The notes beneath the pieces were generated by a model. That model did no database searches. It had not been told where the DNA came from and saw only the letters and a program-made list of their open reading frames with translations. Source: a virus. From it: a stretch of 64,000 nucleotides of DNA. Both the position numbers and the translations under genes were made by a program. The stretch is taken from IMG/VR virus record IMGVR_UViG_3300009158_000034, positions 107,005 to 171,004 of that record; one strand, written 5' to 3'. Positions 39,199 through 47,610 of this stretch are shown here, one piece after another. How positions within the stretch are numbered: position 1 is the stretch's first letter; each line of letters opens with the position of its first letter.

Positions 39199-41904
39199 TT
39201 AACCGAATGTGAATAAATCATCAAATGTTGAATTAACATCGGTGTTGCTTCTGATATCCCAATCTAATACACCAAGCAAGTTGTCTATCTTTTCATCAAC
39301 CAATGTTGATTCCATTAGTAAATCATCAAATGGCAATTCTTTGAACCAACTTGGCAATCTCAATTCATCAACCGGATATGCGATACTAGTGAAACCTAAT
39401 GCATTATCTTTGAGTTTACATACAACAATCTTCATACCATCTATAATCTTCTGGCTGTAGTTATCACCGTATACTCTGCGTAGATAGTTCCAGTTGATTG
39501 CTGCCCGTGCATGACCGACACCACACTTACCAGTCTTTTCAAACTCAATGGTATGCTTAGTCAAATTGTTAACACTCTTTGGACTACCCTTAGTCCAGCT
39601 GTCTTGTTCAGACAATTTGTTTTTGAATTCTTTGACCATTTCAATAACTTTATCCCTTTGAGCACCGGCAAGTACTTTTGTAAGTACATCCATTAAGAAT
39701 TCTTGTATGTACTTTGGAGTATCAGCACGTTTCAAGTCAAGACCCATAGCTTTGATATCACCATTCTTGCCGTTTGTGTCTTTACGCTTGCCTTCTTTAT
39801 CAAAGATATTAATAGCATAACGCTTCTTAGTAATAAAGATAGCACGATCACCAATCAATTCACGCCCAGCTTTAATGATTAAACCATTCTTTCTTGGAGC
39901 ATGAAATGCTCGTTCCATGAATGCAGGGAATGATTCGTTTGCTTGTTCAGCAATACTATCATATAGTCCGATACAAGTTTCTTTGTTCCACTCTAGTTCC
40001 CCGTTCGCTATTTGCGAATTGAGAATAGGATATGCAGTAAAGTAACATGAGTCAGTATCACCATACACAATAGCATTACCATCGTGTGCATATTCACCTG
40101 CAATTGTTTCGTTGATTGTACTCATCATATGTTTAACAATCTGACGACCACTTAATGTAACTGATTGCCCGATACGCTTATCATAGAATCTGCAATGTTC
40201 ATTCAATAGTGCGCCATACGCAGAGTTCAACAAAATCTTACGAACAAGTTGACGTTTATCATAATATTCATATTGGTCAGTGCCATAAGCTGCTTTTGCT
40301 TTAGCTTGCATTTCTTTACGTTCACTATACCAGCGAGACAATAGTCCTGGGACTACGCCCTCTTTCTCATAAGTAAAGATTGTACCATTCGCAGATAGCA
40401 TCCATGGGCGATTGCTATCAAATATAATCTTCCATATTTCAGCAGCACTATATTCTTCACTGCGACCATCTTCATAATCTAATGTAAGCATTACTCCACG
40501 GTCTTGATTCATAATAGCTGTATACTCTAATACACTAAACAAGTTTTCCCATAGAATAGCACCAGTAACATCATCGTCACCTTCTTTGAATCGTTTCTTA
40601 AGGCTAGCAAGTTGCTTGCCCTTATCGTCCATATACTTGTCAGTTAATGTCTGACGGACTTGACCAACGATGGTTTCTCCTGCCATGTTGAGGGCACGAA
40701 TAACCGAGGGATAGAGCGAGTTAATGTCAACTGCTCCGACATATTCGTGCATGCCTTTTTTGGGCGTAGCAACGAAGGCACCTGCTGCTGGCGTTGTTTC
40801 TTCTGCATTTTCATTCTTTCGTTTTTTGTCTGGCACTACTAAACCGCGTTCATGCGCTTCATTGAAAATTGCCATTTCAATCATAGCTACAGAACCCATT
40901 ACTGTTGGCAGTAATACTGTATTCTCATGTGCTAGCTGATTAGCTAGTTCTAAGAATTGAAGTTTGTTGTGAATCTTCACTAACAACATGGTATCTTGAC
41001 GATTATATTCAATAAACTTTTTAAAGTCTTTGTTATACAACTGGTCAAGAGTACCTTCATATTGAGTTTTGTTCTCTCCTACTTCCATCTCACCAATAGC
41101 ATCTAACTTATATGAATGTCGTGATTCATAGTTATACTTTTTGTAGAGTTGTAAATAGTCCAAATGAATACGACCTACTAAATCGTATGTAGTTTCACTT
41201 TTGCCAAATCTTTCGTATTCTCTTGCTTTAGGAAGTTGACCCATCAAGCAAAACTTGCGTGTATCATCCTTACTCATTACTCTTGTGACACGATTAACCA
41301 TATAAGGTATATCATATCCTTCACTGTTCCAGCCAGTCATTACATCAGCATCTTCAATGAGTTGAAAGAAAACATCAAACATATCCTTCTCGTTAGTGAA
41401 AAGCATACAGTTCTCAAACTCATTACATATTTCTTGCGCTGTTTCTGGACTCATGTGCTTAGGAGCAATGACCAATGTAACTAATGTATCTTGCCAATCC
41501 AAATATAATGAGATAGCAGTCACTGGATTGAATGGGTCAGTCGTAGGACTAAAACCTTTCTCAGGGTCAAAGTCTACCTCAATGTCAAAGAAGCAAGTAT
41601 GTAGTTTAGGAACATCTGCCTTAAGATAGTTTTCACTAAGGCAACGAAAAATTACTGGCACATCACTTTCAAATAATTTCTTACCTGAATGTATACGTTT
41701 TTCTTTTTCAAACTCTTGTCGTTTGCGTGTACTGAAACGATTTACAGGGTCACCATATATACTGCGATACTTTCCCTTATGATCGGGATAGTAGAGTACA
41801 TAGTTTGTGGGATATTCTTTGTATTGACGCTTTCCGTTCTGGTCTCGTTCCACCACATAGATACGATCCTCATCCCTTGAGTGTATTGCATCCACATAGG
41901 ACAT
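39199..41904 (-). CDS. Family B DNA polymerase (T4 gp43-like)
   Basis: A 901-residue replicative polymerase close in length to T4 gp43 (898). The 3'-5' exonuclease Exo I motif FDIEVD is at 106-111, with GWNSEGYDIPYMVNR (Exo II) and YNRQDTMLLVK (Exo III). The polymerase motifs include NSLYPSVIR (motif A), KILLNSAYGALLNE (motif B) and YGDTDSCYF (motif C). The last residues, DDLFTFG, resemble the clamp-binding C terminus of gp43 (LFDF). All catalytic Asp residues are present, so it should be proofreading and active. Confidence 0.97.
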   Translation of the reverse strand: MSYVDAIHSRDEDRIYVVERDQNGKRQYKEYPTNYVLYYPDHKGKYRSIYGDPVNRFSTRKRQEFEKEKRIHSGKKLFESDVPVIFRCLSENYLKADVPKLHTCFFDIEVDFDPEKGFSPTTDPFNPVTAISLYLDWQDTLVTLVIAPKHMSPETAQEICNEFENCMLFTNEKDMFDVFFQLIEDADVMTGWNSEGYDIPYMVNRVTRVMSKDDTRKFCLMGQLPKAREYERFGKSETTYDLVGRIHLDYLQLYKKYNYESRHSYKLDAIGEMEVGENKTQYEGTLDQLYNKDFKKFIEYNRQDTMLLVKIHNKLQFLELANQLAHENTVLLPTVMGSVAMIEMAIFNEAHERGLVVPDKKRKNENAEETTPAAGAFVATPKKGMHEYVGAVDINSLYPSVIRALNMAGETIVGQVRQTLTDKYMDDKGKQLASLKKRFKEGDDDVTGAILWENLFSVLEYTAIMNQDRGVMLTLDYEDGRSEEYSAAEIWKIIFDSNRPWMLSANGTIFTYEKEGVVPGLLSRWYSERKEMQAKAKAAYGTDQYEYYDKRQLVRKILLNSAYGALLNEHCRFYDKRIGQSVTLSGRQIVKHMMSTINETIAGEYAHDGNAIVYGDTDSCYFTAYPILNSQIANGELEWNKETCIGLYDSIAEQANESFPAFMERAFHAPRKNGLIIKAGRELIGDRAIFITKKRYAINIFDKEGKRKDTNGKNGDIKAMGLDLKRADTPKYIQEFLMDVLTKVLAGAQRDKVIEMVKEFKNKLSEQDSWTKGSPKSVNNLTKHTIEFEKTGKCGVGHARAAINWNYLRRVYGDNYSQKIIDGMKIVVCKLKDNALGFTSIAYPVDELRLPSWFKELPFDDLLMESTLVDEKIDNLLGVLDWDIRSNTDVNSTFDDLFTFG

Positions 41905-42164
41905 TACAGTGTTTTACCCACAGTTTCCAAGATAGTATTTAATTCCTCGTGGTCGGCATTTGTTTGACCAAGACTTGCTTTGTGTGCGACAGATATTGCC
42001 TTCTTAAGAATGCTAGGCTTTACTTCTAGTTCTTCTGCAATAGCCTTGACAGTATCACTTAGACCCTCGCGTAGGGTATCGATCTCGTGTAATACTACCA
42101 TGCCCTCGTTGATAAGTTGAGTCAACTTAATCTTTTGCTCTCCGGTAAACATTTTATCACTCAT
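41904..42164 (-). CDS. DsbA-like small dsDNA-binding protein, 86 aa
   Basis: The start is ATG 42162-42164 (MSDKMFTGEQKIK) with AAGGAG upstream; the longer frame would cover the promoter. The IDTLREGLSDTVKAIAEELE and KPSILKKAISVAHK segments match the T4 DsbA-like proteins of aquatic T4-like phages. T4 DsbA binds double-stranded DNA near late promoters. One base shared with the polymerase. Confidence 0.65.
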   Translation of the reverse strand: MSDKMFTGEQKIKLTQLINEGMVVLHEIDTLREGLSDTVKAIAEELEVKPSILKKAISVAHKASLGQTNADHEELNTILETVGKTL

Positions 42165-42186
42165 AGTTTCTCCTTGTAAAGTAATT

Positions 42187-42215
42187 AGTATACATGCCTT
42201 GTGTAGAAAAGTCAA
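42187..42215 (-). promoter_or_regulatory. Sigma70-like promoter for the DsbA-like/polymerase pair
   Basis: Minus strand -35 TTGACT (42210-42215), 17-base spacer, -10 TATACT (42187-42192). Confidence 0.75.
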
Positions 42216-42820
42216 ACATTTTGCTGTTTTTCTACAATCTTTTTAACCACAGTATTCAGTCCTGGGTTAATATGTAATGCGTGTGGCATTAAATGTGTTC
42301 TTACATAGTTACGCATATACTTCGTGTCATCATTGCTATTATCGTGACACCAATCAATTGATTTCTGTTCGCACCATTTTGTGAATTCGATTTTGTTTGT
42401 AGTTAGAAATGGGCGAACAACATTGTTTCTTTTTGCTGGGATAACTTTGGCTTGTCCATGCATTGCTGACCAAAGATATGTTTCTACGCAATCATCTAAG
42501 TGATGACCAGTTATCACTGGACCCAATGAATTGCCAATACTATCCAAAAAATCATAGCGTTCATTACGCCAATGTTCTTCCATGCTAAGTTCTTTGGGTT
42601 TACTCTTTTTAATCATCCCAATCATCAATGGAAGTTTTCGTTCTGTGCAGAAATTAGCAACAAATTGTAAGGCTCGTTCGCTATTCTCTGTTCCATGATG
42701 GAAGAAAGCGCAACCTACCTTATGCTTGTGTGAAAGGAAATCAGTGATGGCAACAGAGTCAACACCGCCACTAAGTGCGACAACAACTTCTTTTGGTAAT
42801 GGAAAGAGTAGTTTTAGCAT
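42212..42820 (-). CDS. TilS-like tRNA(Ile)-lysidine synthetase, minimal (202 aa)
   Basis: An N-type PP-loop ATPase with SGGVDSVA at about 17-24, then FHHGTENSE, GHHLDDCVETYL and the TilS-like MRNYVRTHLMPHAL. This order matches TilS rather than QueC. It has only the catalytic domain; bacterial TilS (about 430) has two more C-terminal domains. TilS converts C34 of the tRNA that reads AUA into lysidine, changing decoding from Met to Ile. The start ATG lies six bases after TATAAT, so the mRNA would be leaderless. Confidence 0.8.
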   Translation of the reverse strand: MLKLLFPLPKEVVVALSGGVDSVAITDFLSHKHKVGCAFFHHGTENSERALQFVANFCTERKLPLMIGMIKKSKPKELSMEEHWRNERYDFLDSIGNSLGPVITGHHLDDCVETYLWSAMHGQAKVIPAKRNNVVRPFLTTNKIEFTKWCEQKSIDWCHDNSNDDTKYMRNYVRTHLMPHALHINPGLNTVVKKIVEKQQNV

Positions 42821-42826
42821 CTACGC

Positions 42827-42855
42827 ATTATAGCATAGAAACGATTTTATTGAAA
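42827..42855 (-). promoter_or_regulatory. Sigma70-like promoter for the TilS-like gene
   Basis: Minus strand -35 TTTCAA (42850-42855), 17-base spacer ending TGC, -10 TATAAT (42827-42832); ATG six bases after the -10. Confidence 0.7.
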
Positions 42856-43431
42856 GATTTCTGGGTGACTTTTGCCAAATATTTTCATGGCTTTGCCCGC
42901 AGTCATATCTGCTAGCATTTCAATTGGGCTACCAGGATAACTATCGCCCGGTTCGATCATATTCAATTCACCTTGACGTACATGGGTTAGTTCGTGATAA
43001 ACGGTACGCATAATGTCAACCATGTTACGATTAGCAACATATACCCAAACACTGTTATCGTTTTCTGAATGACGACCGGTGTGATGTCCTTGTTGTGCTT
43101 CTTCGGTATTGTAACTGAATTCAAATTTAGGTGTAGATTGTAGATGTAATTCTTTACTAGCCCACTGGATGAATTTTTGCATTATTGGATTGTCTTCCAA
43201 GAAGTTTGGTTCATCGCTTGCTTCATCTAATTTACCCTTGACCCATTCATCTGGTGATCTTTTGAATTTGTGAACGAACAAATCATGTAATGCTTTACCA
43301 GTGATACGATGTTTACTTGCAATATTTTGCATCAACTTGTCAATAGTATTATAGTCATATTTTTGCAATGACGGTAGTCTTTTTGATAATTCAATTGCAG
43401 CGGATTCAACAATGATGTGTTTTGTGAGCAT
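42847..43431 (-). CDS. HELTH metallopeptidase-like protein with (I/L)-X-E N terminus
   Basis: I start at ATG 43429-43431 (MLTKHIIVESAAIEL), whose IVE-S fits the capsid-targeting pattern seen in other virion-type genes here. The frame extends to a GTG at 43455. The zinc helix HELTH is at 146-150 of this form, in the context MRTVYHELTHVRQGE. Residues 10-75 are helical and basic. If the N terminus is a head-targeting signal, this could be a packaged or injected protease. The zinc-binding His and Glu are intact. Confidence 0.7.
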   Translation of the reverse strand: MLTKHIIVESAAIELSKRLPSLQKYDYNTIDKLMQNIASKHRITGKALHDLFVHKFKRSPDEWVKGKLDEASDEPNFLEDNPIMQKFIQWASKELHLQSTPKFEFSYNTEEAQQGHHTGRHSENDNSVWVYVANRNMVDIMRTVYHELTHVRQGELNMIEPGDSYPGSPIEMLADMTAGKAMKIFGKSHPEIFQ

Positions 43432-43435
43432 TATG

Positions 43436-43443
43436 TATTTATC
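43436..43443 (-). promoter_or_regulatory. GATAAATA box overlapping the alternative start
   Basis: GATAAATA on the minus strand, four bases before the ATG at 43431. It also encodes residues of the longer form, so its meaning depends on which start is used. Confidence 0.3.
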
Positions 43444-43487
43444 AATGGTGCTCACTTTAACGAACTAAATGGGTAGCGATTCCTATT

Positions 43488-43520
43488 CGTTGGCCAGCAG
43501 CCGGCCACACGGCCCTAAGG
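43488..43520 (-). other. GC-rich structured intergenic patch
   Basis: Between the 2OG oxygenase stop and the metallopeptidase gene lies a GC-rich stretch in an AT-rich genome. It has the inverted repeat TGGCC / GGCCA (43491-43507), a neighbouring GGCC-GTGT-GGCC and a CACAC/GTGTG pair. No U tract follows, so it is not a standard terminator. Confidence 0.45.
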
Positions 43521-43527
43521 TGTGTTC

Positions 43528-44211
43528 TTACCAAGAATTTTCTTTTAATTCTAAGGTGTATGTATCAAATCTTTTCAATCTAGCTAAAAACTCATTAGTT
43601 TGTTCAGTAACAATTCCAGTCATTTGAAATGTAACTCGTGGAACATGTCCTGCATTTGCAGTAGAGTGCGGAACATTCTTCCAATCAAATGTACTGACAT
43701 CGCCGGCTTTCCATCCAGTGTGATTATAATTACCATAACTCCAAAAATGTCCCATCTGCCAATCTGTTAATTGAACAACGATTCTAGTAACTAAGTATGG
43801 TTGTTCTGGATTCCATTTTTCAAGTTTGTCTAAATGCAAGTTCCAAACTTCACCCGGCATCTGCACATGTACACGATTCATGCAATCTTTCAATCCAAAC
43901 AAATCACTAATCTTTTGCAGATTGGGAGATATCTTCCATGATAGATGACTGATTATATAATCTTTACCATACCCGGTTTGTTCTAAATCATAATCTTCTG
44001 CTGCTAGTTCTTCTTCAGGTCTAGATTTACCTGCTTGTCCTCGTGTACGCCATGTTGCAGGTTTGCTATTACTAACTGCGTTTTCAACATCACTAGAGTA
44101 GTCAGCAATAATTCTTCCTAACTTAACAACTGTGTCATAGTTTGGGTCCATTTTAGTTGTATCAAAGTGATACTTACTTCTTATTTTTGTATTTTCCCAA
44201 TTTGAATTCAT
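43528..44211 (-). CDS. 2-oxoglutarate/Fe(II) oxygenase, Asp/Asn hydroxylase-like, 227 aa
   Basis: A cupin-type oxygenase. The facial triad is readable as the H-X-D in LHLDKLEKW and the later His of VPHSTANAG, with the Arg of PRVTFQMTG as the 2-oxoglutarate ligand. The GHFWSYGNYNHTGWKAGDVSTF region is typical of Asp/Asn beta-hydroxylase-like phage proteins. Such enzymes hydroxylate proteins or small molecules; T4-like aquatic phages often carry several. Overlaps the sulfotransferase-like gene by four bases. Confidence 0.82.
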   Translation of the reverse strand: MNSNWENTKIRSKYHFDTTKMDPNYDTVVKLGRIIADYSSDVENAVSNSKPATWRTRGQAGKSRPEEELAAEDYDLEQTGYGKDYIISHLSWKISPNLQKISDLFGLKDCMNRVHVQMPGEVWNLHLDKLEKWNPEQPYLVTRIVVQLTDWQMGHFWSYGNYNHTGWKAGDVSTFDWKNVPHSTANAGHVPRVTFQMTGIVTEQTNEFLARLKRFDTYTLELKENSW

Positions 44212-44840
44212 ATTACAGTTACCCTTACATCTGATTCCCCATAATTTTGTTGATATTCAACTGGGGGTTGTTCTATATTTAACATATCACAGAGCATGGT
44301 ATTATTTAATGGGGTTTTGCCTGGGTAGTTTAAGGTGCCGTTGACAATACCGATGTTCTGTGCTTCAATAATTTTAGACATTGCACGTAGATTTTTATAA
44401 TGTTGATAGTTTGGATATGTAATATCAAAATGTCCGCATTTTACCCACCACCCTAAACAAGCGTCATCGGGTCTGTGTACCAATATCAGTGGACATTCTG
44501 GCCAGGTCTTTTTTATAAACTCAATATGTTGAGTATAGCTGAACCAATGACTTTTGATTATACGAATGCCTTCACCATTAAATGGGCGGTCAAATTCTAA
44601 TTCGTGTCCTTGTTTGCTGCGTGTGCCAAGACCATCTCCATCTAAAAACCAATCGCCGAATTCCATGCCCGGATCAAAGTATGCACCCATATGCATGAGT
44701 TCTGTGCGACCAGTCGCATCATGAAAATAGGTGCGCTCAATACTGTGGTCACTGCGATCAATACTGGGACTGTGATAGATGTTCTTCGCTACACTGCTCC
44801 ATTTACTGCCTGGGGCGCCGGCTACAAATATATATTTCAT
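44208..44840 (-). CDS. Sulfotransferase-like P-loop protein, 210 aa
   Basis: The N-terminal GAPGSKWSS at about 8-16 looks like the PAPS-binding 5'-phosphosulfate loop (GxPGSGTS-like). LILVHRPDDACLGWW resembles the 3'-phosphate-binding strand with its Arg and Asp. I recall cyanophage homologues annotated as hypothetical or sulfotransferase. If active, the donor would be PAPS and the acceptor unknown. It is coupled by four-base overlaps to the oxygenase and the Bug-protein gene. Confidence 0.62.
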   Translation of the reverse strand: MKYIFVAGAPGSKWSSVAKNIYHSPSIDRSDHSIERTYFHDATGRTELMHMGAYFDPGMEFGDWFLDGDGLGTRSKQGHELEFDRPFNGEGIRIIKSHWFSYTQHIEFIKKTWPECPLILVHRPDDACLGWWVKCGHFDITYPNYQHYKNLRAMSKIIEAQNIGIVNGTLNYPGKTPLNNTMLCDMLNIEQPPVEYQQNYGESDVRVTVI

Positions 44841-45793
44841 TCAGGTTTAAATCGTTGTGCTATTGGTTGCCATTCTTTGCGTAACTTAATCATGCTAGCA
44901 TTTAGTCCTTGTGCTGTGTGTTCATTCGTACTTATGAACATCATGTTCTCCTCAAACTTTTCTTTAGCTTCTTTGCTATTGATAGCAGGGATGAAATTTG
45001 TACGATACCAGTCTTGTATATCTTTTGATGTACCTTTGGGTAGTATAAGATTCCAGCAGCCATATAGATTTAACCCCGGCGCGTAGTCTTTCATTAATGG
45101 CACTTTTTCTAATCCATGAATAGGTACTTCACTTGCTAGACCAATTAACTTTAACTTACCTGCTTGTACATAAGGATAACCAACTGCAACTGGTGTCACA
45201 CTAAACTCAACATGCCCGCCCATAACATCTAATAATGCTTGCGCTGGCCCTTTGTACATAATAGTTTCAACCTTATCACCTGCTACATTCAACTTACTAG
45301 TTAGATATTCTACTGCTAGTTTATGTCCGCCTCCACCAATAGCAAAATTGATAGGTCTTTGTTTAGATTTAATTTCATTTATCAATTCTTCTGGGGTGTT
45401 TACTTTACTACTAGGGTGTGCCCAGAATGCTAATGGGCTTTTAGCAATATTAGCGATTGGTTCAAATTCAAAAATGTTATATTTAAGCATTTGCGGATAC
45501 CATATTTCAGCAGTCACCCATTGACTATTACATGCTGGCATAGAGATGGTATATCCATCATTAGCTACAGTGTTGAAATAATTTGTAGCAAGATTGCCAT
45601 CTGCGCCTGGTTTATATTCAGATATAAATTTTGTACCAGTGTTCTTTTCTACAATGTCTGCTACGATTTTAAAACTTATCTCATTGCCAGCACCCGGACC
45701 GTTTGGATATATAACAGTAATTGGTTTAGTTGGTTGCCAAGCTATAGCAGACAATGACACAAGTAAAGTTAGAATAAAGATTATTGATTTCAT
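44837..45793 (-). CDS. Bug/TctC-family periplasmic solute-binding protein
   Basis: I start at ATG 45791-45793 (MKSIIFILTLLVSLSAIAW), a Sec signal peptide cleaved after AIA. The mature 300 residues match the tripartite tricarboxylate transporter receptor family. Landmarks are KPITVIYPNGPGAGNE, the ANDGYTISM loop, APIANI-like EPIANIAKS and GGHVEFSVTPVAVGYPYVQAGKLK. The family binds carboxylates for TctAB-type transporters and is greatly expanded in Betaproteobacteria. No transporter genes accompany it. A phage-borne copy would widen host nutrient uptake as an auxiliary metabolic gene. Confidence 0.88.
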   Translation of the reverse strand: MKSIIFILTLLVSLSAIAWQPTKPITVIYPNGPGAGNEISFKIVADIVEKNTGTKFISEYKPGADGNLATNYFNTVANDGYTISMPACNSQWVTAEIWYPQMLKYNIFEFEPIANIAKSPLAFWAHPSSKVNTPEELINEIKSKQRPINFAIGGGGHKLAVEYLTSKLNVAGDKVETIMYKGPAQALLDVMGGHVEFSVTPVAVGYPYVQAGKLKLIGLASEVPIHGLEKVPLMKDYAPGLNLYGCWNLILPKGTSKDIQDWYRTNFIPAINSKEAKEKFEENMMFISTNEHTAQGLNASMIKLRKEWQPIAQRFKPE

Positions 45794-45825
45794 AAGAGTG
45801 ATTAAATATATATTTAACAGCATTT

Positions 45826-46359
45826 ATGACAGTCAATCAAATTTTATTAAACCAATACTTTGGTACCATTTGGCATCAAAATAGCGATCCTTCCAAGAAG
45901 GATACTAAATCAGGGAAACAATTAATAGACAAAATTAATCCCGGTGAATCAGTACTAGATGTAGGGTGTGGAACTAATCCTTTTAAAGGAATCATTCCCA
46001 ATCTAACTGGAATTGATCCGGCTTTTGACCAAGCAGATCACAAGATATCAATTGATGATTTTGAAACTAGTGAGAAATATGATGTTGCACTATGTCTGGG
46101 TAGTATAAATTTTGGAGGTAGTAGTGACATTGAGAGACAAATTGCCAAAGTCATTTCATTAATGAAACCAAATGGGAGAATATATTGGCGTTGCAATCCA
46201 GGAAGACAAGATCACCCTAGTGATGAATGCAAAAATGTGCCTTTTTATGCATGGTCTATACAAGAGCATGAGAGACTAACTGCTATGTTTGAAGCACGAC
46301 TGATTGAATGTTGTTGGGAAGATAATGGTCGTAGAATATACGCTGAATGGAATCTTTAA
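45826..46359 (+). CDS. SAM-dependent methyltransferase (class I), 177 aa
   Basis: A plus-strand Rossmann methyltransferase. The motif I VLDVGCGTNPF is at about 43-53, with GIDPAFD as motif II and LMKPNGRIYW as the post-II strand. Size fits the small Methyltransf_11 type. Target unknown; nothing marks it as a DNA methylase. It is an isolated plus-strand gene diverging from the Bug protein, with a 32-base shared upstream region, and its stop overlaps the nuclease stop by four bases. Confidence 0.82.
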   Translation: MTVNQILLNQYFGTIWHQNSDPSKKDTKSGKQLIDKINPGESVLDVGCGTNPFKGIIPNLTGIDPAFDQADHKISIDDFETSEKYDVALCLGSINFGGSSDIERQIAKVISLMKPNGRIYWRCNPGRQDHPSDECKNVPFYAWSIQEHERLTAMFEARLIECCWEDNGRRIYAEWNL

Positions 46360-47168
46360 TCGTCACTCTTACCACACTTAGCACGTTTAGCTTGTGTGAG
46401 TTTGCCGAAGTCAACTGGCCATTCTTGGCCTGGTTGTAATTCTTTAGCCCCTTGAGGGAATCCAAACTTTACACCTGAGGCTTGTTCAATCTGTGTTATA
46501 GGTAAACGAAACTTAGTTAAATCATTTCCTAAATTAGGATATGGAACAACATGTGGGAAACTCCATCCTGCTACTTCTTTAGTTTGATTGTTAATTACTA
46601 TTTTATAGAAGCCATGTGGAACGATTACTCCATTGCCAATCTTCTTATCAGAAGTGGAATATAATGCTCCAACATATACGGTATATGATTGGTTCCGTTG
46701 AACTGACCATCCACGGACAGATGTTTCCAGTAATTTCCAGATTCCACGATTTAATGAGCCAGCCTGGGGCGCCATGTTTGTCATTAAAAAACTCTCAAAT
46801 TCTACTTGCGTATCCCAAGACAAATCTCCATCAGGAGCCATATGTCCTTTATCGTAATTAGTTCCAATATAATCATCAGGTCTAGCACCATTAGAAATAT
46901 ACTGATTAGCGGCAAAAGCATTAGTACGAGCCACACAACCCAGTGCATTTTGCGGAAGTAGTTCATAAGTTACAAACCTTGGTAGTTTTGCAGATGCATC
47001 ATAACCAACTAGATATGCTTGTTGGCATAGTGGCTGAACACCTTGTGTTTGAGGGAATCCGTATGGTGCATGTACTTGGCATTGTTGAACTGAATTTGGG
47101 GGACGTTGTGTCCAAGCAGATACGGTGAATGAAGCAGTGACTAATAATAGTGATATTATTTTTTTCAT
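46356..47168 (-). CDS. Secreted DNA/RNA non-specific endonuclease (NucA/EndoG family)
   Basis: Signal peptide (MKKIISLLLVTASFTVSA) precedes a beta-beta-alpha-metal nuclease domain. The DRGH-type motif reads YDKGHMAPDGDL with the catalytic His at 109; the Arg is replaced by Lys. SFLMTNMAPQAGSLNRGIWK carries the metal-binding Asn. 270 residues, normal for the family. It would act in the periplasm, degrading incoming DNA of rival phages or extracellular DNA for nucleotides. The gene follows Dps with one base between. Confidence 0.9.
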   Translation of the reverse strand: MKKIISLLLVTASFTVSAWTQRPPNSVQQCQVHAPYGFPQTQGVQPLCQQAYLVGYDASAKLPRFVTYELLPQNALGCVARTNAFAANQYISNGARPDDYIGTNYDKGHMAPDGDLSWDTQVEFESFLMTNMAPQAGSLNRGIWKLLETSVRGWSVQRNQSYTVYVGALYSTSDKKIGNGVIVPHGFYKIVINNQTKEVAGWSFPHVVPYPNLGNDLTKFRLPITQIEQASGVKFGFPQGAKELQPGQEWPVDFGKLTQAKRAKCGKSDD

Positions 47169-47169
47169 A

Positions 47170-47610
47170 TTACGCTCGGGCTTTCTTTAGAGTACTACGA
47201 ATCATCCATTGATGTTTTTCGTGAGCATCTAGCCTCTCAGCGATAAAGTTTGCTATACCTTGTTTGTTTTCTTGTGTAGCTGAAGCAAAGCAATGGTTGA
47301 GTAAATCAATCATCTTACTGTTATCTTCGAATAATTCAGCAAACATTAATTCAGCACGAGGAATTTTAAGTTGGTCTTGAATGATAGATAATTCAGCGTA
47401 GCGTGTTAAACTGCCGGGTGCATAACTATCCAATGTACGAATGTATTCAGCAACTTTATCTACTGCACTATATACTTCTTCATAGAAATTACCAAAGAAT
47501 TCGTGATATTCAGGGAAGTCAGGTCCTTCAACATTCCAATGAAAGTTCTGTGCTTTGATGGATAGTGAATTAACGCTAGCCAATAATACTTTTAAATCTT
47601 CTGCTAACAT
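47170..47610 (-). CDS. dps: Dps-like ferritin, 146 aa
   Basis: A ferritin-like DNA-protection protein. The FHWNVEGPDFPEYHEFF segment near 23-39 carries the intersubunit ferroxidase His/Asp/Glu residues, and VDKVAEYIRTLD follows. It lacks a long Lys-rich DNA-binding tail (starts MLAEDLK), so iron storage and peroxide detoxification are likelier than direct DNA binding. It shares one base with the long gene upstream, so it may be made late. A virion or host-protection role is open. Confidence 0.88.
   Translation of the reverse strand: MLAEDLKVLLASVNSLSIKAQNFHWNVEGPDFPEYHEFFGNFYEEVYSAVDKVAEYIRTLDSYAPGSLTRYAELSIIQDQLKIPRAELMFAELFEDNSKMIDLLNHCFASATQENKQGIANFIAERLDAHEKHQWMIRSTLKKARA

Noticed and set aside
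42165-42215. Longer N terminus for the DsbA-like protein
   Set aside because: It covers the promoter hexamers; the internal ATG has AAGGAG.
42212-42820. QueC, to complete the deazaguanine pathway
   Set aside because: The PP-loop context, GHHLDDCVETYL and MRNYVRTHL segments fit TilS, and QueC zinc cysteines are missing.
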